A stretch of 40,389 bases of DNA, from NCBI GenBank assembly GCA_947302435.1, contig CAMYVQ010000022.1, positions 1 to 40,389 of the forward strand. The letters are read 5' to 3'. The DNA is from an uncultured Prevotella sp. (lineage in GTDB: Bacteria > Bacteroidota > Bacteroidia > Bacteroidales > Bacteroidaceae). Positions 1-9,500 of the stretch are shown in pieces (the first letter of the stretch is position 1; each line of letters opens with the position of its first letter). The notes beneath the pieces were generated by a model. The model saw only the letters and a list, made by a program, of their open reading frames with translations. It was not told the origin of the DNA and searched no databases. A program made the translations under genes and the position numbers.

Positions 1-47
1 ACCTCCAGGTTATGAGCCTGGCGAGCTACCAACTGCTCCACTCCGCG
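1..47 (-). tRNA. tRNA-Met (CAT), initiator-like, 3' part cut off by window edge
   Basis: Read on the minus strand, the first 47 bases form the 5' two-thirds of a tRNA. There is an acceptor strand CGCGGAG, a D arm with GGAGCAGTTGGTAGCTC, and an anticodon stem CCAGG/CCTGG enclosing the loop CTCATAA, so the anticodon is CAT. The 5' terminal C and the D-arm sequence resemble bacterial initiator tRNAs, although position 29 of the anticodon stem is A rather than the usual third G. The T arm and 3' end lie outside the window, so the C1:A72 mismatch cannot be checked. A promoter on the same strand lies about 25 bp upstream. Confidence 0.85.
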
Positions 48-69
48 ATATTATCTTTAAAAGCGTGTG

Positions 70-101
70 CAAAGGTACACTTATTTTTCCGATTCTGCAA
101 A
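70..101 (-). promoter_or_regulatory. Bacteroidetes-type promoter for the tRNA
   Basis: On the minus strand TACCTTTG (70-77) matches the Bacteroidetes -7 consensus TAnnTTTG, and TTTG (98-101) matches the -33 element. The spacer is exactly 20 bp. The -7 element ends about 23 bp before the tRNA 5' end at 47, which suits direct transcription of the tRNA. Confidence 0.75.
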
Positions 102-148
102 TTTTTGCACGACTTTTTTCCCAAAACGTACTTTTTTAAGCTTTTTTC

Positions 149-179
149 TTGGTCAATTCAAATAAAAACAATAATTTTG
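149..179 (+). promoter_or_regulatory. Promoter of the tetR-fabG-rluA group
   Basis: TAATTTTG (172-179) matches TAnnTTTG and TTG (149-151) lies 20 bp upstream as the -33 element. Transcription would start near 186, leaving a leader of about 75 nt before the regulator start at 263. The leader is AT-rich, and I see no riboswitch-like fold in it. Confidence 0.6.
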
Positions 180-262
180 CACACGATATACGCAGTGTGC
201 AAGAGCAAATTGCCGACAAGAAAAAGATTAAATTGTAAATCATCACATCATAAATCATACAG

Positions 263-856
263 ATGTCTATATCAAAAACCAGACAGCTTCTTGTTGATGT
301 CGCACGCCAGCTGTTTGCGAAGAACGGAATGGAGAATACGACGATGAACGACATCGCCCAGGCATCGGGCAAGGGTCGCCGAACGCTCTACACCTATTTT
401 AAGTCAAAGGATGACATCTACTATGCTGTCATTGAGACCGAACTGGAACGTCTCAGCGACAAGCTCGACGAAGTGGCAGCACGCAAGATCAGTCCCCACG
501 AGAAAGTCATTGAGCTGATCTACACCCACTTGAACATGATTCGCGAAACAGTAGTGCGCAACGGAAACCTGCGCGCCGAGTTCTTCCGTAACATCTGGAT
601 GGTGGAGAAAGTGCGCAAGCATTTCGACCTGGCCGAGGTGGAGCTGTTCCGCAAAGTGTTTGCCGAGGGTAAGGAAGAAGGCGAGTTCGACATTGAGAAC
701 GTGAACCTCGTGGCCGACATCTGCCACTATTGCATCAAAGGACTTGAAGTGCCCTACATCTACGGACGTTTGGCCCGTGGCATGAAAGAGGAAGACACCA
801 AGCCGCAAGTGGCCAAGTTCGTCTATGGCGCATTGGGTAAGCATAAGCAAATATAA
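263..856 (+). CDS. TetR/AcrR-family transcriptional regulator
   Basis: A 197-residue protein of normal TetR length. Residues about 8-55 form the N-terminal helix-turn-helix: the segment with NTTMNDIAQASGKGRRTLYTYF followed by KSKDDI is the typical recognition-helix region and its K-S-K-x-x-L/I cap. The rest is helical and poorly conserved, as usual for the ligand-binding and dimerisation half. TetR proteins bind operators as dimers and usually repress nearby genes until a small molecule binds. It is followed after 29 bp by fabG and then by a pseudouridine synthase, all in one direction, so it may control its own operon, possibly in response to a lipid-related ligand. The ligand is unknown. 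The ATG at 263 lies at the start of the conserved region and fits the promoter upstream. Confidence 0.9.
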   Translation: MSISKTRQLLVDVARQLFAKNGMENTTMNDIAQASGKGRRTLYTYFKSKDDIYYAVIETELERLSDKLDEVAARKISPHEKVIELIYTHLNMIRETVVRNGNLRAEFFRNIWMVEKVRKHFDLAEVELFRKVFAEGKEEGEFDIENVNLVADICHYCIKGLEVPYIYGRLARGMKEEDTKPQVAKFVYGALGKHKQI

Positions 857-885
857 TGTACAAATTATAAATTAGAAAGACAAAA

Positions 886-1623
886 ATGGGATTATTAGAA
901 GGTAAGACTGCCCTGATTACAGGTGCAGCACGTGGCATCGGAAAAGCCATCGCATTGAAGTTTGCCGCTGAAGGCGCTAACATTGCATTCACCGACCTCG
1001 CTGTCAACGAAGAGACCGAACAGGAGATTGCCGCCCTGGGTGTGAAAGCCAAGAGCTATGCATCGAATGCAGCCGACTTCGCTCAGACCGAGGAAGTGGT
1101 GAAAGCCGTAAAAGAGGAGTTTGGCTCTATTGACATTCTGGTCAACAATGCCGGTATTACCAAAGACGGACTGATGCTGCGCATGACCGAGCAGCAATGG
1201 GATGCCGTGATTGCCGTCAATCTGAAGTCGGCTTTCAACTTCATCCATGCCTGTGTACCCGTCATGATGCGCCAGCGTGGTGGCAGTATCATCAACATGG
1301 CTTCTGTCGTGGGTGTTCACGGCAATGCCGGACAGGCCAACTACGCCGCTTCGAAGGCCGGACTGATTGCGCTGGCCAAATCCATTGGTCAGGAAATGGG
1401 TCCCAAGGGCATCCGTGCCAACGCCATTGCCCCCGGCTTCATTGATACCGCTATGACTCAGGCACTGCCCGAAGAAGTGCGCAAGGAGTGGTGCAACAAG
1501 ATTCCCCTGCGCCGTGGTGGTACCGTTGACGACATTGCCAACTGCGCCGTATTCTTGGCCAGCGACATGTCGAGCTATATTAGCGGACAGGTCATACAGG
1601 TCGATGGTGGCATGAATATGTAA
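886..1623 (+). CDS. fabG: 3-oxoacyl-[acyl-carrier-protein] reductase
   Basis: A 245-residue classical short-chain dehydrogenase. It has the NAD(P)-binding TGAARGIG motif at residues 12-19, NNAG at about 87-90, and the catalytic tetrad N112, S140, Y153 and K157 (YxxxK). The C-terminal end with the IQVDGGM segment is typical of FabG. FabG reduces 3-oxoacyl-ACP to 3-hydroxyacyl-ACP with NADPH in type II fatty acid elongation, in the cytoplasm. Family assignment is firm. The exact substrate is inferred from overall FabG-like length and motifs, and other SDR reductases look similar. No acyl carrier protein or ketosynthase gene is nearby; the neighbours are a TetR regulator and a pseudouridine synthase. 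Confidence 0.88.
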   Translation: MGLLEGKTALITGAARGIGKAIALKFAAEGANIAFTDLAVNEETEQEIAALGVKAKSYASNAADFAQTEEVVKAVKEEFGSIDILVNNAGITKDGLMLRMTEQQWDAVIAVNLKSAFNFIHACVPVMMRQRGGSIINMASVVGVHGNAGQANYAASKAGLIALAKSIGQEMGPKGIRANAIAPGFIDTAMTQALPEEVRKEWCNKIPLRRGGTVDDIANCAVFLASDMSSYISGQVIQVDGGMNM

Positions 1624-1630
1624 TACAAAA

Positions 1631-2341
1631 ATGCAAGTAGTCTACGAGGACAACCATATTATTATTGTCAACAAGGAGAGCGGCGAAATCGTACAGGGCG
1701 ACAAGACTGGCGATACGCCGCTCTCTGACATTGTGAAGCAATATCTGAAAGAGAAATACCAGAAGCCGGGCGAGGTTTTCCTTGGTGTGGTACATCGGTT
1801 AGACCGTCCCGTAAGCGGCCTCGTCATTTTCGCCCGCACCTCAAAAGCCCTCACCCGACTGAACAAGATGTTTGCCGAGGGAGAGGTGCATAAGACGTAC
1901 TGGGCGATTGTTTCTTGCTCCCCAAAGCTCTTTGCAGAGCAAAGCGGTAGAGCCGAGCGAGGGGGCTTGGTCACTCACTGGCTCACCCGCAACGAACAGC
2001 AGAACAAATCGTATGCCTACGACCATGAAGTGCCACATTCCAAAAAAGCCATGTTGCACTATGAGGTCATCGGTCGGGGCGAACGCTACGCTCTGCTCGA
2101 GGTGCGTTTGCTGACAGGCCGCCATCACCAGATTCGCTGTCAGCTTTCAGCTATTGGCTGCCCCATCAAGGGCGATCTGAAATATGGGGCCAAGCGTAGC
2201 AATCCCGACGGCAGCATCTCCCTGTTGTCGCGCCATGTGGAGTTCGTACACCCCGTTTCCAAGGAGCCTATTTGTGTGGAGGCTCCCCTACCCCACGACC
2301 CGTTGTGGCAAACATTATCTTCCCTGTCAAATAAAGATTAA
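1631..2341 (+). CDS. RluA-family RNA pseudouridine synthase
   Basis: A 236-residue protein with the RluA-family active-site motif HRLDRPVSGLV at residues 55-65, where D58 is the catalytic aspartate. Further family landmarks are the segment around residues 157-167 ending in TGRHHQIRCQL and the GDLKYGA block. There is no N-terminal S4 domain, so it belongs to the short RluA-like group rather than RluB/RluC/RluD. These enzymes isomerise specific uridines to pseudouridine in rRNA or tRNA; the target here cannot be told from sequence. It starts 7 bp after the fabG stop, so it is almost certainly co-transcribed with fabG, an arrangement without an obvious functional link. Confidence 0.88.
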   Translation: MQVVYEDNHIIIVNKESGEIVQGDKTGDTPLSDIVKQYLKEKYQKPGEVFLGVVHRLDRPVSGLVIFARTSKALTRLNKMFAEGEVHKTYWAIVSCSPKLFAEQSGRAERGGLVTHWLTRNEQQNKSYAYDHEVPHSKKAMLHYEVIGRGERYALLEVRLLTGRHHQIRCQLSAIGCPIKGDLKYGAKRSNPDGSISLLSRHVEFVHPVSKEPICVEAPLPHDPLWQTLSSLSNKD

Positions 2342-2359
2342 AAAACTCCTATTTATCTT

Positions 2360-5300
2360 ATGAGAAAAAAACTATTATCCCTTTTTATGCTATTGCTACC
2401 CCTTTGCGTAGCAGCAGCACCGGTATCAAAAGACCAGGCTTTGCAGAAAGCACGTACGTTTATGAGTCATCATTCGGGTATGGCCAAAAACAAGGCACTC
2501 AAAAGTGTCCGCACTCCACTGAAGACCGTAGGGACACTGTCGACAGCCAGTTACTATGTGTTCAATGTGGGCGACCAACAAGGCTTCATTGTGGTAAGCG
2601 GTGACGACCGCACCCCTGACATTCTGGGCTATGCCACAAATGGCACTTTCGACGAAGCCACCATTCCCGACAATATGCGTGCTTGGTTGGAGGGCTATGA
2701 GCAACAAATCAACATGCTTGACCATTACCCTCTTGCGAAAGCCACTGCCGTTACACACGATGCCATCGAACCATTAGTCAAGAGCACTTGGAACCAAGGT
2801 AGCCCATACAATGATCTCTGTCCTACAGACCTTTCAACGGGACAGCGATCGGTCACTGGATGTCTGGCTACTGCCATGGCACAAATAGTCAACTACCACC
2901 AATATCCGGCTTCCACATTGTCGACAATACCTGCCTATTACACTTCAACCTACGATTTCTATGTTCCAGCCATTCCCCCTACGGCCATCGACTGGCAAAA
3001 CATGCTTGATGCATACGACGGCAATGCCACCAATGAACAAAAACAAGCTGTTGCCACCCTTATGCAACTCTGTGGGGCGGCCATGAAAATGGACTACAGT
3101 TCGAACGAAAGCAATGCCTACACTTACGATGCATTCCTTGCTTTCCGCGACTATTTCGGCTATGACAAAAGCATGCGCTGCATGCAGAGAGGCTGTTTCC
3201 GCGCAGCAGAGTGGGACGCGCTTATCTATAATGAGCTGAAGGAGCAACGCCCCGTTTATTTTGTCGGTCAGTCATTAGGAGGTGGCCATGCTTTCATTAT
3301 CGACGGCTATAGCCATGACGGACTCTACCATGTGAACTGGGGATGGGGTGGCTATTGCGACAACTATTTCCTGCTTTCCATTCTGGATCCTGAAAGCGAC
3401 AGCGGAATTGGAGCCAGCAGCAGTACCGACGGATACAGCTTCTATCAAGAGGCCATCATTGGCATCCAGAAGCCGACAGAAACCGTCGAGCCAATAGAAA
3501 CCACACAGTTAGCAACCGATTTATGCATTGTAAACGACAGCCAGACCGAGTTCACCCGTCAGACGAACGGTTCTTTCATTGTGCCTATCTATGTGAGGAT
3601 GAGCAATCCTTCCGGCACCATCCGAACATACGATGTGGGATGTGGCATCTTCAATGCAGACAACGAACTGGTGGAAATCCATCCTATGTACACCTATGAA
3701 CTGGATTTCGAATATTACGTTTACTCCTACGGAAACCTGAATCTCTTTTCCCAACTACCCGACGGCAACTACACCATCAAGGCCATCAGCAAGCCAAATG
3801 ACAGTGACACTTGGGAAGAAGGTTATAGCAGTTTTGACATGAGCATAGAAGCCACCCTAAAAGACAACATGCTCACGACACGCAATTACACCTACAACAT
3901 GAGTGGCAGTATAGTTAGCAACATGGAACAGCCGACGATGGGCAGCAGGGTAAGCATCCAGGCTACGCTGACCAACAATGGCACCAATATAAACCAAGTT
4001 GCCTATCTGATGGTAAACGGCATAAAAATGGGAGGCACCTACGTGGAGGCTGAAGCAGGAGAGACGATTACGATCAATTTGAGTTACCTGCCAATTGAAA
4101 GCGGCACCAATGAGCTGTCCCTCATTTTGCCCTATGGAGAAAACGGCATAGAATTGGCCAAAGGTTCCGTCGACGTGTTAGGCTCAGAAACTCCCCACCT
4201 ATTGTTCAACCTTGAACTGAAAGACCTGCGCCCAAACAGTACAATGCCTCATACCAAAGCCGACATCACTGCCCATATCCACAACAACAGCCGCAACACC
4301 TACAATAATCGCATCTGTCTGGCATTAATCACATGGAATGACGAGAAAGGCTATAACGAAATCTGTAACCAGCAGTTTTTTGACTTCAGCTTGGAAGCGG
4401 CTGCCGATGGTGTGCAGAAAGTCGAGTTTGAAGGTCTCGACAACCATCGATTCTACTATATGCAGGCCTATTACATCGACGAAAACGACAAATGGGCAAT
4501 CGGAATCAGTAACCCTCAAGGATTCACGACCAATGAACCAGCCGACGGCAAGGAAGATATGACCTATATGCTGACGAATCCCGACTTTGAGCAAAGCAGT
4601 TACGGATGGACGGTAGATGCAGTATCAGGCGGCAATGTTCGTGTGGGCGGCACATCCGAGAACCTTTGCTTCGAAGCCTGGAACAATCGCCAGTTCGACA
4701 TCTACCAGGATGTCATGGGTCTGCCTGCCGGCATTTACGAGATACAGGTTCAGGGATTCTATCGCAAACAGCGTGGCGCAAATGCATGGAACACCTATCA
4801 GAAAGGCGATGTCACCGTACCCGTATATGTCTATTTAGACAACAGTTCCACACCGCTGAAAAACATCTTCTCCGAGCCTTCCAACGCAGGTTTCTATAGT
4901 GGTGACTACTACTGTTCGCCCACCGGGCTTTATTTCCCTAACGACATGAGCACTTCGGCCCAGGCTTTCAGTGCAGACATGTACAGACAGTCGGCCTTTG
5001 GACTTGTCATGGACGAAGCACAACAAATCAAGATAGGTGTAAAAGGAGCCACCAATCAGAACAACGACAGTTGGGCCATCTGGGACAATTTCAAGCTGAT
5101 CTATCTGGGCTTCGATTCGCAGTATATCCGGCCGGCCCTGCAGCAGGCTCTTGAAACAGCCGAAAAACTAACATCCCAGACCATGGGCAAGACTACCTAT
5201 CAGAAATTGACAGGCATCATGGCAGAGGCAGAGGAAGCAGTCCAAACCACAGACGGCGAGCGTATGTTCCAATTGTTGAGCCAGCTCTATATTGTCAACG

Positions 5301-6319
5301 AAGAAGCCGTGACATCCATATCCTCCTTCCAGCCGCTCATCGAAGCACTCGACGAGCTGCAATGGGCCATTGACAACTACCATGTGGCATCGTCGGAAGT
5401 GCAGCAACAGGCAATCAGTCTGCACAAGCTTATCACCGACAATGCATACGGGCACCAATATGAAGAGGAAGACATTGAGGAACAGGTCTATCAAATCAAC
5501 GAGCAAATCATCTTGTTGCGCATACCTGAAAACCTTGACATGGCTACGGCTACTGCTCCTGTAGAGTGTACAACTCTCCTCGCAACGCCCAGTTTTGAGC
5601 GCGATGGTGAAAATTCAATCCAAGGATGGTACGGGCAAGGCAATTTCAACTTCGGCAACACCATAGCCCAGACCCAAGCGATGGCTTTGGAGGCATATCA
5701 ACGCAACTTTCTGCTCTATCAGCCCATTAGTCGTATTCCCAACGGCTATTACGCTATGCAAGTGTCTGCTTTCTACCGCTATGGCACTGCTAACGAAGAT
5801 GCCGACCACTACCGCCTCGGCGAGCAGTGCAATGATGTCTACATCTTCATGAGCGACGTAACCGAAGACGGTGACTACATATCCAAGCCTTTGCTGCTCA
5901 TGTCGTCGGGAGCTTCACCTGAACCTGTAGGAAGTGGTGAGGAAATAACCAATAGCGACAATCTTTTCGTACCCAATGACATGATTTCGTCTGTAGCCTA
6001 TTTCCAAAAAGGCCGCTACACAAACTATCTTCTGTTCAATGTGACACAGGAAAGCATGTACATCGGCATTGAAAAGATAAACACTGTGATGGCAGACTGG
6101 GTAATCATGGATGACTTCCGTCTGTTCTACTACGGGACAGAGAGACCCGTCGATGAACAGTTGGGCATCGAAGAGACATGCATTCTGGGGCAATCACAGT
6201 CTGCCAAAGCATGTTTCGACCTGAGCGGTCGACGTGTTTCGGATAGCTACAACGGATTTGTCATCAGACGACAAACCCTTCCCAACGGAACCGTTTTGAC
6301 AAAGAAATTCAACAGGTAA
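2360..6319 (+). CDS. Secreted C10-family (streptopain-like) cysteine protease with adhesin-like modules
   Basis: A 1319-residue exported protein. Residues 1-20 form a signal peptide. Residues about 22-120 look like the SpeB/C10 inhibitory propeptide (segment YYVFNVGDQQGFIVVSGDD). The catalytic domain spans about 137-375, with Cys168 in TGCLATAMAQ, His310 in GGGHAFIIDGY and the trailing HVNWGWGG block. Ig-like regions follow. Two similar lectin-like domains (about 735-917 and 1075-1259, each opening with a NPDFE/TPSFE-type motif and closing with WxIMDDFRLFYYG-like strands) are separated by a helical spacer. The last ~36 residues, with FDLSGRRV, resemble a degenerate T9SS sorting tail. C10 proteases of Bacteroidales are surface or secreted virulence or nutrition enzymes. 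The gene starts 18 bp after the rluA-type gene with no clear promoter in between. The ATG at 2360 directly precedes the signal peptide. Confidence 0.88.
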   Translation: MRKKLLSLFMLLLPLCVAAAPVSKDQALQKARTFMSHHSGMAKNKALKSVRTPLKTVGTLSTASYYVFNVGDQQGFIVVSGDDRTPDILGYATNGTFDEATIPDNMRAWLEGYEQQINMLDHYPLAKATAVTHDAIEPLVKSTWNQGSPYNDLCPTDLSTGQRSVTGCLATAMAQIVNYHQYPASTLSTIPAYYTSTYDFYVPAIPPTAIDWQNMLDAYDGNATNEQKQAVATLMQLCGAAMKMDYSSNESNAYTYDAFLAFRDYFGYDKSMRCMQRGCFRAAEWDALIYNELKEQRPVYFVGQSLGGGHAFIIDGYSHDGLYHVNWGWGGYCDNYFLLSILDPESDSGIGASSSTDGYSFYQEAIIGIQKPTETVEPIETTQLATDLCIVNDSQTEFTRQTNGSFIVPIYVRMSNPSGTIRTYDVGCGIFNADNELVEIHPMYTYELDFEYYVYSYGNLNLFSQLPDGNYTIKAISKPNDSDTWEEGYSSFDMSIEATLKDNMLTTRNYTYNMSGSIVSNMEQPTMGSRVSIQATLTNNGTNINQVAYLMVNGIKMGGTYVEAEAGETITINLSYLPIESGTNELSLILPYGENGIELAKGSVDVLGSETPHLLFNLELKDLRPNSTMPHTKADITAHIHNNSRNTYNNRICLALITWNDEKGYNEICNQQFFDFSLEAAADGVQKVEFEGLDNHRFYYMQAYYIDENDKWAIGISNPQGFTTNEPADGKEDMTYMLTNPDFEQSSYGWTVDAVSGGNVRVGGTSENLCFEAWNNRQFDIYQDVMGLPAGIYEIQVQGFYRKQRGANAWNTYQKGDVTVPVYVYLDNSSTPLKNIFSEPSNAGFYSGDYYCSPTGLYFPNDMSTSAQAFSADMYRQSAFGLVMDEAQQIKIGVKGATNQNNDSWAIWDNFKLIYLGFDSQYIRPALQQALETAEKLTSQTMGKTTYQKLTGIMAEAEEAVQTTDGERMFQLLSQLYIVNEEAVTSISSFQPLIEALDELQWAIDNYHVASSEVQQQAISLHKLITDNAYGHQYEEEDIEEQVYQINEQIILLRIPENLDMATATAPVECTTLLATPSFERDGENSIQGWYGQGNFNFGNTIAQTQAMALEAYQRNFLLYQPISRIPNGYYAMQVSAFYRYGTANEDADHYRLGEQCNDVYIFMSDVTEDGDYISKPLLLMSSGASPEPVGSGEEITNSDNLFVPNDMISSVAYFQKGRYTNYLLFNVTQESMYIGIEKINTVMADWVIMDDFRLFYYGTERPVDEQLGIEETCILGQSQSAKACFDLSGRRVSDSYNGFVIRRQTLPNGTVLTKKFNR

Positions 6320-6334
6320 AACTGTTAATGTTCA

Positions 6335-6444
6335 ATGACGGTATCGTTGATAATGAATGGTGCCGTCATTGATATTAAATGACACCGTTATTGATAATCA
6401 ATTACGGTGTCATTTATGTTTGACGGTGACATCATTGATATTGA
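6335..6444. repeat. Degenerate 22-bp tandem repeat array containing a 41-bp near-palindrome
   Basis: Five consecutive 22-bp units start at 6335, 6357, 6379, 6401 and 6423. They share a pattern close to ATGACGGTATCATTGATAATGA; some units have the core in the opposite orientation. Bases 6376-6416 form a near-perfect palindrome: 13-bp arms (TAAATGACACCGT and its complement) and an inner ATTGAT/ATCAAT stem, with one T-T mismatch. It lies between the stop of the C10 protease gene and the terminator at 6463. Confidence 0.75.
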
Positions 6445-6462
6445 ACAATACGGATTATGAAA

Positions 6463-6497
6463 AATCCCCACCGTGCTCCTTTGTCACGGTGGGGATT
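6463..6497. terminator. Bidirectional intrinsic terminator between convergent genes
   Basis: AATCCCCACCGTG (6463-6475) and CACGGTGGGGATT (6485-6497) form a perfect 13-bp stem with a 9-nt loop. A T-rich stretch follows on the plus strand, and a T run (from AAAA at 6461-6464) follows on the minus strand. It can serve both the C10 protease gene and the 2283-residue surface protein gene that end here. Confidence 0.88.
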
Positions 6498-6528
6498 CTT
6501 ATTCGCTTTCAAAAAGCTTGTCTGATGT

Positions 6529-9500
6529 TTACTTCACAACAGTCTTTTTGCCATTGACGACATAGACACCCTTCTTCAGCGTGCCAGTCACCTTCTTACC
6601 CTGCAGGTCATAGACCTGACCGGCCTTGACAGCAGCAGCAATGCTGTTGATGGCAGTAGGAGCCGCGCTATCCTTAACCTCGCAAGATACGCCACCATCA
6701 AAGGTGAAGGTGATGTCGTAGGTACCTGCATTCTCGATGTAATAATCGGCATTGTTCTCACCGAAGCCTACAACGTTGTAGTTCCAGCTGTGATCCTCAA
6801 CGACCTTGTACCAAATGGTTCCGGGTTCGTCAATCTTAACCCCAGTGAAGGTAATGCTGTAGGTGCCATCTCCATTGGCAACGAGATCGTTCTGCTCACG
6901 CGTTACATCCCATGTGGTGCCGAAGATAGGATCATCCAAGCCGCCCTCTTCAGTATTGAAGGCACCGGCTACAGTGTAGACAGGTACATACTCGTCGAAG
7001 CGATACAGACGGAAGTCAGAAATTGACATCCACTGATGAATCGTACTTGTAATACCCTGTACACCGATAACTACGTCACCAGCCTCAGTAACCTCGAACT
7101 CAACAGAAGCATCGTTCCATCCACGGTTGAACAAGCCACCCGTAGCACCGATGTGCTGCATGTCAGCACTTTCCTCACCAGCAAACACCCTAAAGGTGGT
7201 CAAATCGGCAGAAGCACGGCTCTTCACGGTCAGCTGATACTTGCCCTTCGGCAGCTTGATGGTCTGCTGCAGGGTGACATCCCATGAAGAGTTCCAGTTG
7301 CCACCGTCGAAATAGTTGTGTTCACTCATGTTTTCACCGTCAGTCCAAGGCTCACCACTCTTCACATCCAAGCTGCCAGATCCATTGACAGACCAATCGG
7401 TCATATTATAATCTGCAGACGGATTCGAGATGGCAGAGGTGAAGTATGTAGAAACCTCAATGCCTTCGAGTGCGGCGCTCGACTCAGCATAGCGGCGGTA
7501 TGCAAGGTAAAGTGCCTCAACCTTGTTAGTGGCATCGGTAGCATTAGCAGCCACAACCTCGGCAGCAGCCTCGGCGGCAGCCTTCTTCTCGGCAGAAGCA
7601 TACTGGAAGCTCAGGTCAGCAACAGCAGCCTTGGCATCAACCAGCGACTGATAAGCAGCCTTGGCATTGGTGAATGTCGCCACGGCAGCGTTCAGGGCAT
7701 CGATAGCGGCCTTGTATGCCTCCTCCGTGTCCTCAACAGTTGTGTTGTCGGCAATAGTCTGTGCAAGAGCTTCCTTCTCATCACCGGTCACAACAGCATT
7801 CTCCTCAGCTTCGAGAGCAGCCTGTGCGGCAGCGAGAGTCTCTTCCCATTCAGCCTTGAACAGGTTCTCGACATCAGTACCCCAGAAGGTCAGACGAGCA
7901 TTGTCAATGACTGTCCAGTCGCCACTCTTGTTCGTACTACGCTTCACACCAATGGTCAGCGTACCGTTCTCCACGATTACGTAGCCAGTGGTGTTGCCAG
8001 TGAATTCACCAGCAGCAATGGCATTGAGAGCTGCATTGAAATTGTTTCCATTGCTGTCAGTATTCGCAAACGGAGCTTCAACTTCATTAGCATAGATAAT
8101 GGTTGTTCCATTAGTACCGAAGCCAGCGATGCTGAACTCATAGACACCATTGGGCAGGTCAGTGATGGTCTGGCTCACCTCAAACGTGTTGTTCCAGTAT
8201 TCGCAACCATAGGTCTCACGATTGCCATCTGGACCGGCAAAGGTCTCATTGCCACCGTTTTTGTTGTGTGTCCAAGCAGCATTGCGCAGGTCGTTACGGT
8301 TGAAGTTGGCACCCTTGATGAAGAAGGTAGCATCAACACCATTCTGGGCAGTAGCAGCCTCGAGTGTAGCCCTGTTGGCAGCATCACGGTCAGCAGCAGC
8401 AATCACTGTCCACTGAGCAGCCTCAGCGGTAGCATCGTCGGCCAGTGTAACGATGTTGTCCTCACCAGCGGTCAGGAACTGTGTGCCATTGCTGATGGTG
8501 TAAACGCCCTCAGAAACTTCGGCAAACGTCCAGCCAAATTCACTGCCGTCAGTCCATACGCCGTTCAAGAAGTGGCTATTGCCACCGGTGGACACCTGAG
8601 AATCAAGTGTGTACTTGCCATTTACGAAAGTCACGCTGAAATCAAGACCCTTCTCATTAACCACAGCATGCGTACCCCAGCTTGCACCAGCAGCCAGGAA
8701 CTTCTGCTTAGCCACATTCTTGAAGTAGTAGCTTCCATTAGCGATGAGAGCCTTGAACTCATAAGCCTTACCCTGCTCGAATGCAAGGTCGGCAGTCTGG
8801 TTGCCTTCACCGCTATTACCATTATTGAAGATAATCATCTCAGGTGCAGCCTCAGCCTTGAAGGTCACAGTATAGACACCCTCGACAGCCTCAAGCTTGG
8901 TACCAGGCCATTCGCCAAGAATCTTGTTCTCGCCGTCGCCGCTCCATACGTATGCATAGACCTCAGCCCAGTCATAATCGGTGGTGAAGGTAGCAGTGTA
9001 GGTATACATATTCTTCACGATGAAGTTCTGCACGATGCTCTCACCTGTAAACTGGATTTTCTCAACGGTATCGTCGTAGCCCGCGGCACTGACGGTCACG
9101 TCGTAGGTACGGTTAGCCTGAATGACGTTGATGCTGTAAGCACCCTCGGCATCAGTAACACCACTGTACTGAACGTTATCGCCATCGTTGCTCACCAGTG
9201 TAATGGTAGCACCCTCGATAGCCTCATCACTATTGTTCTTTACAGTACCGGAGAGGGTTGCAGGCTCAGCTACTAAAGCGAAATGAATAGCAGCAGGAGT
9301 TTCTTTACTCCAATTCTTACTCATTGTTGCTGCATCCTGATAACGCACATAGCAGAAATCATTAGAAAGTGTTGACTTCTCAAAATAAGCAGCCTTATAA
9401 CCATCAACATAAGAGTGCATGTAAATGCAAAGTGACTTACCTGCCTCATATACCAACGGAGTCTCACTAAAGTCAAGGACAATCATATCACCCAGCTCAG

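Noticed and set aside
6357..6557. A 66-codon plus-strand frame across the 22-bp array and terminator
   Set aside because: It is made of repeat and terminator hairpin sequence and overlaps the end of the minus-strand gene.
7318..9276. A 652-codon open frame on the plus strand opposite the giant surface protein gene
   Set aside because: It lies wholly antisense to a gene with clear domains, signal peptide and tail. Ala/Thr-rich codon use on the minus strand leaves few stops on the other strand, and its translation shows no domain.
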